Shown: positions 44,494-51,880 of the stretch, piece after piece
How the letters are laid out: each line of letters opens with the position of its first letter
Numbering within the stretch: position 1 is the first letter of the stretch
Position numbers and translations under genes: made by a program
Notes under the pieces: model-generated
What the model was told of the DNA's origin: nothing
Databases searched by the model: none
Seen by the model: only the letters and a program-made list of their open reading frames with translations
From: Lachnospiraceae bacterium
Lineage (GTDB): Bacteria; Bacillota; Clostridia; Lachnospirales; Lachnospiraceae
DNA length: 60,580 nucleotides
Assembly (NCBI GenBank): GCA_017624115.1
Contig: JAGANQ010000085.1
Span: 1 to 60,580, forward strand
Reading direction: 5' to 3'

Positions 44494-45399
44494 TTAATAA
44501 TGCACATTTTTCCTGCTAATCAGCAAATTGATGCAGGTTATCGTAAGTACAATGGCAAACAGCAGTATTGCCGCCGCAGATGCAAAAGACGGATAGCCGC
44601 CGCTGTCTCCATACAGCATATCGTAAACGTAACCGACAATGGTATTCATTTCAGCCGCATTCAGATTCGTGCCGAATAAGGCAACCGCATCGCTGTATGC
44701 TTTAAAGGCGCCGATAAAGCCTGTGATAATCAGATAAAAAATCATTGGAGAAATCATCGGCAAAGTGATTCTCATAAAGGTTCTTAATTTTGATGTGCCA
44801 TCGACTCTTGCCGCCTTGTAATAGTCCTCATTGACAGATGCAAGTGCACTGGTGAGAATCAGAATCTTAAACGGCATGACAACCCAGATCGTATAAAAGC
44901 ATAATACAAACATTTTCGCCCAGTACGGTCCGTCAATAAAATCAACTGCATTTCCGCCGAACCAGGTAATCATAAGATTGATAAGTCCGTCCGAATAAGC
45001 TGTCTTTTTAAACAAAATCATAAATACCAGACCGACAGCCAGCGTATTTGTTACATACGGCAGGAAATAAACCGTCTGAAACAGATTCTTAAGAGCCTTT
45101 ATTGAGCTTAAGCCCACAGAAATAAGCAGCGCAATTCCCGTTGACAGAGGCACCGTAATAATAACCAGTATAAATGTATTTTTTAGCGCCTGCAGAAAAT
45201 ACGGGTCATGCAATACATAGGAATAATTATAAAAGCCGATGCCGAAAAAGGTCTGGGATGCTGAGTTGTATCCCTCCTCAAAGGAATAAATAAAAACATC
45301 AATCAGCGGATATACCATAAATACTCCCAGAAAAAGAATCGCCGGCAAAAGATACAGCCATCCCTTCAGGCTGCTGTTGCGCCATTTTTTCTTTATCAT
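44494..45399 (-). CDS. ABC importer permease, MalF type
   Basis: The 301-residue permease has six membrane helices (LLPAILFLGVFMVYPLIDVF first) and an EAA loop YYKAARVDGTSKLRTFMRITLPMISP. Its start overlaps the ATPase gene by four bases (ATGA), with GGGAG seven bases upstream. It is the first of two permeases in the operon. Confidence 0.92.
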   Translation of the reverse strand: MIKKKWRNSSLKGWLYLLPAILFLGVFMVYPLIDVFIYSFEEGYNSASQTFFGIGFYNYSYVLHDPYFLQALKNTFILVIITVPLSTGIALLISVGLSSIKALKNLFQTVYFLPYVTNTLAVGLVFMILFKKTAYSDGLINLMITWFGGNAVDFIDGPYWAKMFVLCFYTIWVVMPFKILILTSALASVNEDYYKAARVDGTSKLRTFMRITLPMISPMIFYLIITGFIGAFKAYSDAVALFGTNLNAAEMNTIVGYVYDMLYGDSGGYPSFASAAAILLFAIVLTITCINLLISRKNVHY

Positions 45400-46499
45400 A
45401 TCAGTTCTCCCATTATTCTTTCTTCCGTTTCCCTATGAAAAATAAACACCTTTCCGGGCTTCAGAGAAAATCTGACCGTCTCCTTTTCGGTATCCACCCT
45501 GTTTTCCGTGCTGATGATGGAGCGGACAGCAGGACTGCAGGATGATTCATGTGTGGAAACCACACTGATATCACGTCCCATCACTTCCACACCGCTAAGC
45601 CTGCAGCAAAGCGGTCCATTCTCATCGGGAACAAAGCCCTCCGGTCTGATGCCGACCCAGACCTTCTGGTTCTCCACTCCTCTGATACCAGACACCTCAT
45701 CTTCTCCTATGTACAGCTTATGATTTCTGACCTGCCCTTCAAAAACGTTAATGGGCGGCGTTCCAAGGAATCTCGCAACAAACAGATTTGCCGGATTGTC
45801 ATAAACCTCCTGCGGTCTGCCAATCTGCTGGACAATCCCTGCCTTCATAACCACAATCATATCAGAAATACTCATTGCTTCTTCCTGGTCATGCGTTACA
45901 AAAATAGTGGTGATTTTCGTCTCTCTCTGAATTCTCCTGATTTCTTCTCTCGTCTGGAGTCTTAAGCGGGCATCCAGGTTGGAGAGCGGCTCATCAAGCA
46001 GAAGCACACGGGGCATTTTTACCAGAGCACGGGCAATCGCCACACGCTGCTGCTGTCCACCGGAAAGCTCACCTGGTTTGCGGTCCATCAGCTCCTCAAT
46101 CTGCACAAGCCTTGCCGCCGCATATGCTTTCTCCAGCATCTCAGATTTCGACAATTTGTCCTTACCTTTAAGATTTTCCAGCGGAAAGAGAATATTCTTC
46201 TTAACCGTAAGATGCGGATAAAGAGCATAATTCTGAAATACCAGACCAATCCCTCTGTTTTCCGGCGGCAAATCCGTCACATCATCCTCGCCAAAGAATA
46301 TCCTGCCACTGGTCGGCTTTAGCAGTCCACTTATCAGATTAAGTGTTGTGCTTTTACCGCATCCCGAAGGTCCCAGCAGACCAATCAGCTTACCATCCGG
46401 GATTTCAAAATTAAAGTCATTGACAGCGATGACGTATTCCTGTTTTTTCCTGTCTCTGCCCGGAAATTTTTTCGTCAGATTCTGCAATACAACTTTCAT
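45396..46499 (-). CDS. Carbohydrate ABC importer ATPase, MsmK/UgpC type
   Basis: The 367-residue ATPase has Walker A GPSGCGKST, signature LSGGQQQRVAIARAL, Walker B VLLLDEPLSNLDARLR, H-loop VTHDQEEAM and a C-terminal regulatory OB-like (TOBE) domain with VWVGIRPEGF. These identify the multiple-sugar / glycerol-3-phosphate importer class. Here the ATPase leads the operon, with the permeases and binding protein behind it; no sugar enzyme or regulator is nearby. The ATG at 46499 has GGAGGAAGAAC upstream, whereas the longer frame to 46607 has no site. Confidence 0.9.
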   Translation of the reverse strand: MKVVLQNLTKKFPGRDRKKQEYVIAVNDFNFEIPDGKLIGLLGPSGCGKSTTLNLISGLLKPTSGRIFFGEDDVTDLPPENRGIGLVFQNYALYPHLTVKKNILFPLENLKGKDKLSKSEMLEKAYAAARLVQIEELMDRKPGELSGGQQQRVAIARALVKMPRVLLLDEPLSNLDARLRLQTREEIRRIQRETKITTIFVTHDQEEAMSISDMIVVMKAGIVQQIGRPQEVYDNPANLFVARFLGTPPINVFEGQVRNHKLYIGEDEVSGIRGVENQKVWVGIRPEGFVPDENGPLCCRLSGVEVMGRDISVVSTHESSCSPAVRSIISTENRVDTEKETVRFSLKPGKVFIFHRETEERIMGELI

Positions 46500-46526
46500 G
46501 TTCTTCCTCCTCTGTAATCTCCCTTT

Positions 46527-46555
46527 ATTATAATGAAAAAAGAGGAAAATGTCTA
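46527..46555 (-). promoter_or_regulatory. Promoter of the sugar-type importer operon
   Basis: On the minus strand TAGACA (46550-46555) and TATAAT (46527-46532) are 17 bases apart, about 28 bases before the ATPase start. Confidence 0.7.
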
Positions 46556-46571
46556 TATTCTCCTTATTCAA

Positions 46572-46618
46572 AAGAGACTGTGGTAAAATGAATGCTTTGC
46601 ACTTCATTTTGCCACAGT
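46572..46618 (-). terminator. Terminator downstream of cysK
   Basis: A stem of about 17 bp with one mismatch, ACTGTGGTAAAATGAA with TTCATTTTGCCACAGT, encloses a 10-base loop and is followed on the minus strand by CTCTTTTG. Confidence 0.65.
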
Positions 46619-46652
46619 CTCTGTGATTACTTATTTTTCATTAGCAGATATT

Positions 46653-47585
46653 TTATTCACCAAACAATGGCGTGGAATAATATCTGTCACCGCTGTCAGG
46701 CAGCAGGGCAACAATCGTTTTTCCCTTGTTTTCCGGACGCTTTGCCAGCTCAATTGCACCATGGAGTGCAGCACCGGAGGAAATCCCGACCAGGATACCC
46801 TCCTGCTTTGCCAGAGCTTTTGCGGCTGCAAAGGCATCTTCATTCTCTATTTTCAGAATTTCATCATAAATCTCTGTATTTAATACCTCCGGCACGAAGC
46901 CTGCACCGATACCCTGTATTTTGTGCGGGCCTGCTTTTCCGCCCGAAAGCACCGGTGAATCCGCAGGTTCTATCGCTACAATCTTCACCTGTGGATTCTG
47001 TGCCTTGAGATACTCTCCTACACCGGTAACAGTTCCGCCCGTGCCTGCTCCCGCCACAAAAATATCCACTTTTCCGTCCGTATCATTCCAGATTTCCGGT
47101 CCTGTCGTTGCTCTATGTGCAGCAGGATTCGCCGGATTTACAAACTGGCCTGCCTGAAAGCTGTCAGGAATCTCCTGTGCAAGCTGATTTGCCTTCTCAA
47201 TCGCACCTGCCATTCCCTTCGCTCCCTCTGTGAGCACCAGCTCTGCACCATATGCCTTTAAGATATTCCTTCTCTCCACACTCATGGTTTCCGGCATCGT
47301 CAGAATCACACGATAGCCCTTGGATGCTGCGATAGCTGCCAAACCAATACCTGTGTTTCCTGAGGTTGGCTCAATAATCACGGAGCCCTTTTTCAGGATA
47401 CCCTTCTGCTCCGCATCCTCAATCATCGATTTTGCCACTCTGTCCTTCACACTTCCGGCAGGATTCAGATATTCCAGCTTCACCAGAACCGTTGCCTCCA
47501 GTCCCAGACTCTTCTCCACATTAACTGCCTCCAGCAGAGGTGTCTTTCCAATAAGCTCCAATACATTCTTATAAACATTCCCCAT
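46653..47585 (-). CDS. cysK: Cysteine synthase
   Basis: The 310-residue PLP enzyme makes L-cysteine from O-acetylserine and sulfide. The PLP lysine lies in [11 protein letters not shown] near residue 46, the substrate loop is [10 protein letters not shown], the phosphate loop [10 protein letters not shown], and the C-terminus has [20 protein letters not shown]. The full length and YSTPLFGE end are normal for CysK. The start has AGGAG eight bases upstream. A full consensus promoter drives it; I see no leader element such as a T-box in its 50-base leader. It is a single gene, with the iron uptake locus beyond. Confidence 0.95.
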   Translation of the reverse strand: MGNVYKNVLELIGKTPLLEAVNVEKSLGLEATVLVKLEYLNPAGSVKDRVAKSMIEDAEQKGILKKGSVIIEPTSGNTGIGLAAIAASKGYRVILTMPETMSVERRNILKAYGAELVLTEGAKGMAGAIEKANQLAQEIPDSFQAGQFVNPANPAAHRATTGPEIWNDTDGKVDIFVAGAGTGGTVTGVGEYLKAQNPQVKIVAIEPADSPVLSGGKAGPHKIQGIGAGFVPEVLNTEIYDEILKIENEDAFAAAKALAKQEGILVGISSGAALHGAIELAKRPENKGKTIVALLPDSGDRYYSTPLFGE

Positions 47586-47634
47586 ACCATCTTCTCCTAT
47601 CTTTCATACTGTTTTACTATGAATTTCTATTGGT

Positions 47635-47663
47635 ATTATATCCCTGCATGGAGCATTTGTCAA
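47635..47663 (-). promoter_or_regulatory. Consensus promoter of cysK
   Basis: On the minus strand TTGACA (47658-47663) and TATAAT (47635-47640) are exactly 17 bases apart. Confidence 0.8.
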
Positions 47664-47674
47664 CATCTTCCTGC

Positions 47675-47815
47675 CTATCTTCCACAGTGCCCTCCGCAGT
47701 GCCTGCAGTCGCCGCCGCACTGAATTGACTTGCCCTGCTTTTTATCATGTATCATACTTTTGACAGCGAGACACACTATAACAAACAGTCCCAGCCCGGT
47801 AATTGCTGTTCCCAT
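47675..47815 (-). CDS. FeoB-associated Cys-rich membrane protein
   Basis: A 46-residue protein. One N-terminal membrane helix (about 3-19) is followed by a short basic linker and a Cys/His/Gly-rich tail, CGGDCRHCGGHCGR. Small proteins of this design sit directly after feoB in many Firmicutes and are annotated as FeoB-associated. The tail could bind Fe2+ or electrons, but no function is proven. The ATG at 47815 has GAGGAAATC upstream and lies 45 bases after the feoB stop, so it is expressed with feoB. Confidence 0.85.
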   Translation of the reverse strand: MGTAITGLGLFVIVCLAVKSMIHDKKQGKSIQCGGDCRHCGGHCGR

Positions 47816-47860
47816 GATTTCCTCACTTTCCAGGCAGGCTAACAGGCTGCTTTTAGCCTG

Positions 47861-50035
47861 TCAGGCTGCCTTCTTAATATTAACCTTCAACGTCTTACTT
47901 TCCTTATATGGTCTTACTAACAGATAAATAAAGCCTGCTGCCAGTGCAATTGCCACAATCGTAAAGATACCAAAGGACGCATCTCCTGTAAATAATCCGC
48001 CAATCTGGAATACACAGAGAGCTACCACATATGCCAGCAAGGTCTGATAGCTGATTGCAAACCAGAACCATTTTGCATTGTTCATTTCACGCTTGATTGC
48101 TCCCATTGCTGCAAAGCAAGGTGCACATAAGAGGTTAAATACCAGGAAGGAATATGCTGCTGTCGCTGACATACTTGCCGACAGGGTTCCCCAGTACTCA
48201 GCTCCATCCTCCGCTACCTCTGCAAATCCAAAAAGAATACCAAAGGTACCCACGACATTTTCCTTTGCAACCAGGCCCGTGATGGCTGCGACTGCCGACC
48301 TCCATTCACCCCAGCCAACCGGTATGAACAGCCATGCAATAGCATTTCCAACCATAGCCAGGATGCTGGAATCCATTTCCATATCCTCAAGCATTCTGAA
48401 CTGTCCGTCCACCCATCCGAAATAGGTTGTAAACCAGACTACAATTGTGGATAAGAGAATAATAGTACCAGCCTTCTTAATAAAGGACCAGCCTCTCTCC
48501 CACATGCTTCTCAGTACATTGCCAACGGTCGGCATATGATATGCAGGAAGCTCCATCACAAATGGTGCCGGGTCTCCGGCGAACATCTTTGTCTTCTTTA
48601 AAATAATACCGGAGCAGATAATTGCTGCAATTCCTACAAAATATGCACTCGGAGATACCCACCATGCACCGTCAAACAGCGCACCTGCAATCAAAGCGAT
48701 AATCGGCAGCTTTGCACCGCACGGGATGAATGTAGTAGTCATAATTGTCATCTTACGGTCTCTGTCATTCTCAATTGTTCTGGAAGCCATAACACCCGGC
48801 ACACCACATCCTGTTCCAATTAACATCGGTATAAAAGACTTACCTGACAAGCCGAACTTGCGGAAAATTCTGTCCATAATAAATGCAACTCTCGCCATAT
48901 ATCCGCATGCCTCCAGAAATGCCAGAAAGATAAATAATACCAGCATCTGCGGAACAAAGCCAAGCACCGCACCGACACCGGCTACAATACCATCAAGGAT
49001 CAGTCCCTGTAACCAGTCAGCACAACCGATTGCCGATAATGCACTCTCAACCAGAACTGGAATGCCCGGAACCTCCAGTCCAAACAGACTCCAGCCCTCT
49101 CCAAACACACCGTCATTTGCCCAGTCGGTCGCCCATGTACCCACAGTTGTCACAGAAATATAATATACAAGGAACATAACCACCGCAAAGATTGGCAGAG
49201 CAAGAAAACGGTTCGTTACAATTTTGTCGATTTTATCTGAAACAGTTTCTGCACCCTTCTTACTCTTTGTACAGCATTCACCGATAATAGAAGATATATA
49301 GACATATCTTTCATTGGTAATAATACTTTCCGTATCGTCGTCAAACGCGTCCTCTAATGCCTTGATTTCTGCGGACACATCCGGCACACTGCTCATCAAC
49401 TGTGCAATCTTATCATCCTTCTCCAGAAGCTTGACAGCGAAAAACCGCTTCTGCTCCTCCGGCACACCACTCAGTCGGTCTTCCACGCAGCTGATAGCAT
49501 TCTCTAACTCTGGTGCAAATTTGTGCACCGGAGCTGCTGCTCGCTTCTGCTTTGCCAGCTCTACCGCACGCTCTGCTGCTTTCTCAATCCCTGTTCCCTT
49601 TAAGGCAGAAATCGGAACTACTTCACAGCCCAGCTTCTTACTGAGTTTATCCATCTGTATCTTATCTCCGTTCTTCTCCACGATATCCATCATATTGACT
49701 GCCATCACAACCGGAATACCAAGCTCCATAAGCTGTGTGGACAGATACAGATTTCTCTCAATGTTCGTGCCGTCAACAATATTCAAAATTGCATCCGGAC
49801 GCTCTGCAATCAGATAATTTCTGGCTACCACTTCCTCCAGTGTATAAGGTGACAGAGAATAGATACCCGGTAAGTCCATAATGGCAACATCCTTGTTCCC
49901 CTTAAGCTTACCTTCCTTTTTCTCTACTGTTACACCGGGCCAGTTGCCAACGAACTGATTAGAACCGGTCAGTGCATTAAATAATGTTGTTTTACCGCAG
50001 TTTGGATTACCTGCTAATGCAATTTTTACTGACAT
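47861..50035 (-). CDS. feoB: Ferrous iron transporter FeoB
   Basis: The 724-residue protein has an N-terminal GTPase domain (GNPNCGKTTLFNALTG, then the GxxxVTVE switch, DLPGIYSL, NMMD and SALKG), followed by the gated membrane domain with two Gate motifs. The helices contain FIPMLIGTGCGVPGVMASRT and PCGAKLPI, which carry the conserved cysteines. It imports Fe2+ across the membrane using nucleotide hydrolysis. A TTG precedes in frame, but the ATG at 50035 follows AAAGGGAG at good spacing. A GTTAG-N6-CTAAC box at 50093-50108 lies 58 bases upstream. Confidence 0.96.
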   Translation of the reverse strand: MSVKIALAGNPNCGKTTLFNALTGSNQFVGNWPGVTVEKKEGKLKGNKDVAIMDLPGIYSLSPYTLEEVVARNYLIAERPDAILNIVDGTNIERNLYLSTQLMELGIPVVMAVNMMDIVEKNGDKIQMDKLSKKLGCEVVPISALKGTGIEKAAERAVELAKQKRAAAPVHKFAPELENAISCVEDRLSGVPEEQKRFFAVKLLEKDDKIAQLMSSVPDVSAEIKALEDAFDDDTESIITNERYVYISSIIGECCTKSKKGAETVSDKIDKIVTNRFLALPIFAVVMFLVYYISVTTVGTWATDWANDGVFGEGWSLFGLEVPGIPVLVESALSAIGCADWLQGLILDGIVAGVGAVLGFVPQMLVLFIFLAFLEACGYMARVAFIMDRIFRKFGLSGKSFIPMLIGTGCGVPGVMASRTIENDRDRKMTIMTTTFIPCGAKLPIIALIAGALFDGAWWVSPSAYFVGIAAIICSGIILKKTKMFAGDPAPFVMELPAYHMPTVGNVLRSMWERGWSFIKKAGTIILLSTIVVWFTTYFGWVDGQFRMLEDMEMDSSILAMVGNAIAWLFIPVGWGEWRSAVAAITGLVAKENVVGTFGILFGFAEVAEDGAEYWGTLSASMSATAAYSFLVFNLLCAPCFAAMGAIKREMNNAKWFWFAISYQTLLAYVVALCVFQIGGLFTGDASFGIFTIVAIALAAGFIYLLVRPYKESKTLKVNIKKAA

Positions 50036-50092
50036 TTTCAAACTCCCTTTCTGCTATTTATAGCTATCCTTTGTTCGCCTTTTCTTGCTTAT

Positions 50093-50108
50093 GTTAGTTT
50101 AATCTAAC
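50093..50108. promoter_or_regulatory. DtxR-type operator upstream of feoB
   Basis: The interrupted palindrome GTTAG-TTTAAT-CTAAC has the same arms and 6-base gap as the box at 50650-50665 on the feoA promoter. It resembles iron/manganese boxes with TTAG/CTAA arms. Confidence 0.7.
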
Positions 50109-50116
50109 TTCTCTTT

Positions 50117-50139
50117 AAAAAAGAATCCCGCGACGCGGG
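50117..50139 (-). terminator. Possible terminator or attenuator between feoA and feoB
   Basis: On the minus strand a compact GC stem, CCCGC-GTC-GCGGG, is followed by ATTCTTTTTT. The stem is short, so it may be partial and make feoB depend in part on its own start site. Confidence 0.5.
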
Positions 50140-50151
50140 TATCTGTTTTCC

Positions 50152-50373
50152 TTACTCCACCTCAATCATCTCTGCATCCGCTTTGCGGAGAGATAATTCA
50201 TAACCCCTGACTGTTACCTCCACAGGATCACCAAGCGGTGCAACCTTCCTTACATATATGGAAACTCCCTTTGTAATTCCCATATCCATGATACGTCTTT
50301 TAACCGGACCTTCACCTGACAGCTTCTTCACAATGACTGTCTGCCCACAGGCAGCTTCTCTTAATGTTTTCAT
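50152..50373 (-). CDS. feoA: FeoA family protein
   Basis: This 73-residue SH3-like protein has the FeoA pattern: LREAACGQTVIVKKLSGEG, RRIMDMGITKG, then VEVTVRGYELSLRKADAEMIEV. FeoA proteins bind the membrane-side or GTPase part of FeoB and tune its activity. The start has AAGGAGCAG upstream. It lies 17 bases after the second FeoA-like gene, and the two are probably one transcript from the promoter at 50653-50681. Confidence 0.92.
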   Translation of the reverse strand: MKTLREAACGQTVIVKKLSGEGPVKRRIMDMGITKGVSIYVRKVAPLGDPVEVTVRGYELSLRKADAEMIEVE

Positions 50374-50390
50374 ACTCTGCTCCTTCTTTC

Positions 50391-50603
50391 TTAAACCAGA
50401 ATTTTATTTGCCATATCCTTTCCAATGGCGATTCTGGAATCCTTTACATTCACTATCATATTCCCATCTGTCTCAGATATGACTGTGACGGTTCCACCAG
50501 TTACAAATCCAAGCTTCTCCAAAAATTTACGTGTTTCCTCTTTTCCGCCAACCTTTTTGATTACGTTTGGCTCTCCTTCCTTTACCATTGTCAATGGCAT
50601 CAT
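50391..50603 (-). CDS. Second FeoA-like protein
   Basis: A 70-residue FeoA-domain protein with MVKEGEPNVIKKVGGKEETRKFLEKLGFVTGG and VTVISETDGNMIVNVKDSRIAI. It is more divergent than the FeoA at 50152-50373 and lacks the usual RGYELSLR stretch. Pairs of different FeoA domains before FeoB are common in Clostridia. It is the first gene of the feo transcript, with an AAAGAGGATG start region. Whether it regulates FeoB or binds something else is unknown. Confidence 0.85.
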   Translation of the reverse strand: MMPLTMVKEGEPNVIKKVGGKEETRKFLEKLGFVTGGTVTVISETDGNMIVNVKDSRIAIGKDMANKILV

Positions 50604-50649
50604 CTCATCCTCTTTCTATTGTGTCTGTGTAAAATATGCTTTTACATTG

Positions 50650-50665
50650 GTTAGTATATGCTAAC
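50650..50665. promoter_or_regulatory. DtxR-type operator on the feoA promoter
   Basis: GTTAG-TATATG-CTAAC covers the -10 box of the feoA promoter. Its arms and gap equal those of the box upstream of feoB. Confidence 0.75.
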
Positions 50666-50681
50666 TTTTATTAGTTGTCAA
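50653..50681 (-). promoter_or_regulatory. Promoter of the feo operon
   Basis: On the minus strand TTGACA (50676-50681) and TATACT (50653-50658) are 17 bases apart, with the operator at 50650-50665 lying on the -10 box. Confidence 0.75.
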
Positions 50682-50708
50682 TGACTTTTGGGAAATATCT
50701 GAAAAAAT

Positions 50709-50737
50709 TTGAAAGAATTCATTTCATATGCTATACT
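50709..50737 (+). promoter_or_regulatory. Promoter of the DtxR-type regulator
   Basis: TTGAAA (50709-50714) and TATACT (50732-50737) are 17 bases apart. A GCTAAC half-site follows the -10 box, so weak autoregulation is possible. Confidence 0.6.
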
Positions 50738-50777
50738 ATAGCTAACAGACTTATGAAAAACAGGAGTGAATACATAT

Positions 50778-51170
50778 ATGGCAGTTAACGAATCAGCAGA
50801 AAACTATCTGGAGACTATTTTAATCTTGAGCAAAAAGCTTCCCGTTGTTCGTTCTATAGATATTGTAAATGAACTGGGCTTTAAGAAATCCAGCATCAGC
50901 ATCGCTATGAAGCACCTGCGCGAAAAAAATCAGATTACCGTTACCGAGGCCGGCTTTATCTATCTGACAGATACAGGAAGAGAAATCGCTGAGATGATTT
51001 ACGAGCGTCACGAACTGCTCTCCTCCTGGCTGGAACAGCTTGGCGTACCGAAGGATATCGCTTCCGAGGATGCCTGCAAGATTGAACACGTCATCAGCAG
51101 AGAAAGCTTTGAGGCATTAAAAAATCATTTTAAATGTGCTATGCCAGATGTGACAGCACATTTAAAATGA
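50778..51170 (+). CDS. DtxR/MntR family metal-dependent regulator
   Basis: The 130-residue protein has the family's N-terminal winged helix (ESAENYLETILILS, SIDIVNELGFKKSSISIAMKHLREKNQI, YLTDTGREIAEMIYERHELLSSWLEQLGV) and the helical dimerisation part with the metal-site residues around EDACKIEHVIS. It lacks a C-terminal SH3-like domain, as MntR does. It is divergent from the feo genes and is the obvious candidate to bind the GTTAG-N6-CTAAC boxes and repress iron uptake when metal is plentiful. The ATG at 50778 is preferred to the GTG at 50766, which abuts the AGGAG site. Its end overlaps the convergent DUF1624 gene. Confidence 0.88.
   Translation: MAVNESAENYLETILILSKKLPVVRSIDIVNELGFKKSSISIAMKHLREKNQITVTEAGFIYLTDTGREIAEMIYERHELLSSWLEQLGVPKDIASEDACKIEHVISRESFEALKNHFKCAMPDVTAHLK
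51125..51170. repeat. 16-bp perfect inverted repeat at two convergent gene ends
   Basis: TCATTTTAAATGTGCT (51125-51140) is the inverse complement of 51155-51170, with a 14-base loop. It encodes the last residues of the DtxR-type regulator and overlaps the last codons of the DUF1624 gene. It has no T-run, so it may act as a processing or bidirectional stop element. Confidence 0.75.
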
Positions 51171-51879
51171 CTGTTATAACCGGTTGATGTATAAGGTATA
51201 TTTCCAGAGAGTGTCTCCCGATAAATGAAAGCGGGCGGACACTCTTTGCTTTTTCCAGCATAATCAGCCAGTTCCTCTCTCTCATCAGATGATACAGATA
51301 GTATCCGGCTGTGAAGAGAAAAAACCACGGCAATAAGGAAAAATAATCAGTTGAAAAAAATGTTCGATACGGAAAACCCAGATATGTAGTGGCAGGATTC
51401 TGGTACCAGCTCTTCGGAAGCACACACAGATGCAGAATCTCAAAGCCCAGATACCCCTCATTCACATCACGAAGCAAAAAAAACAGCAGCAGGCTGATCA
51501 TAAGCCCGGCGCACGGTCTGACTCTTACAGCAGCTCTGTCCAGAGCCGTCATAATCAGCATACTGGAGCCAAGCAGCGTAAGTACACCGAATATGACTCT
51601 GCTGTCCGGTACAAAGGCTGCCGTCACGAGCGTCACGATAAGTCCTGCCGCAAATACTGTCAGGCTCCGCTTAAGCTTCCTTCTTCCCATCGGAAAGCAG
51701 AAGCCCGAGAGCAGGATAAACGTCCAACAGATGCTCTGCTGACAGATATACGCAGCACTGCTCTCATACCACCGAAGCTTCATGCCATACAGATAAACCA
51801 AATCCCACATTGTATGGTAGAGAACCATGCTGACTACTGTAACACCCCGGATGGTATCAAGAATTTCATATCTCTTCAT
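51139..51879 (-). CDS. DUF1624 family membrane acyltransferase-like protein
   Basis: The 246-residue protein has about seven membrane helices and the DUF1624 opening RYEILDTIRGVTVVSMVLYHTMWDL, related to heparan-alpha-glucosaminide N-acetyltransferase and other membrane acyltransferases. The His in LYHT is the likely key residue. The C-terminus SFIGRHSLEIYLIHQPV is also typical. Substrate unknown. The start ATG lies one base after the rRNA methyltransferase stop, without a strong site of its own, so it relies on coupled translation. Confidence 0.8.
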   Translation of the reverse strand: MKRYEILDTIRGVTVVSMVLYHTMWDLVYLYGMKLRWYESSAAYICQQSICWTFILLSGFCFPMGRRKLKRSLTVFAAGLIVTLVTAAFVPDSRVIFGVLTLLGSSMLIMTALDRAAVRVRPCAGLMISLLLFFLLRDVNEGYLGFEILHLCVLPKSWYQNPATTYLGFPYRTFFSTDYFSLLPWFFLFTAGYYLYHLMRERNWLIMLEKAKSVRPLSFIGRHSLEIYLIHQPVITVILNVLSHLA

Positions 51880-51880
51880 T

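Noticed and set aside
46653..47663. T-box or S-box leader ahead of cysK
   Set aside because: The consensus promoter is only about 50 bases before the start codon, which leaves no room for such a leader.
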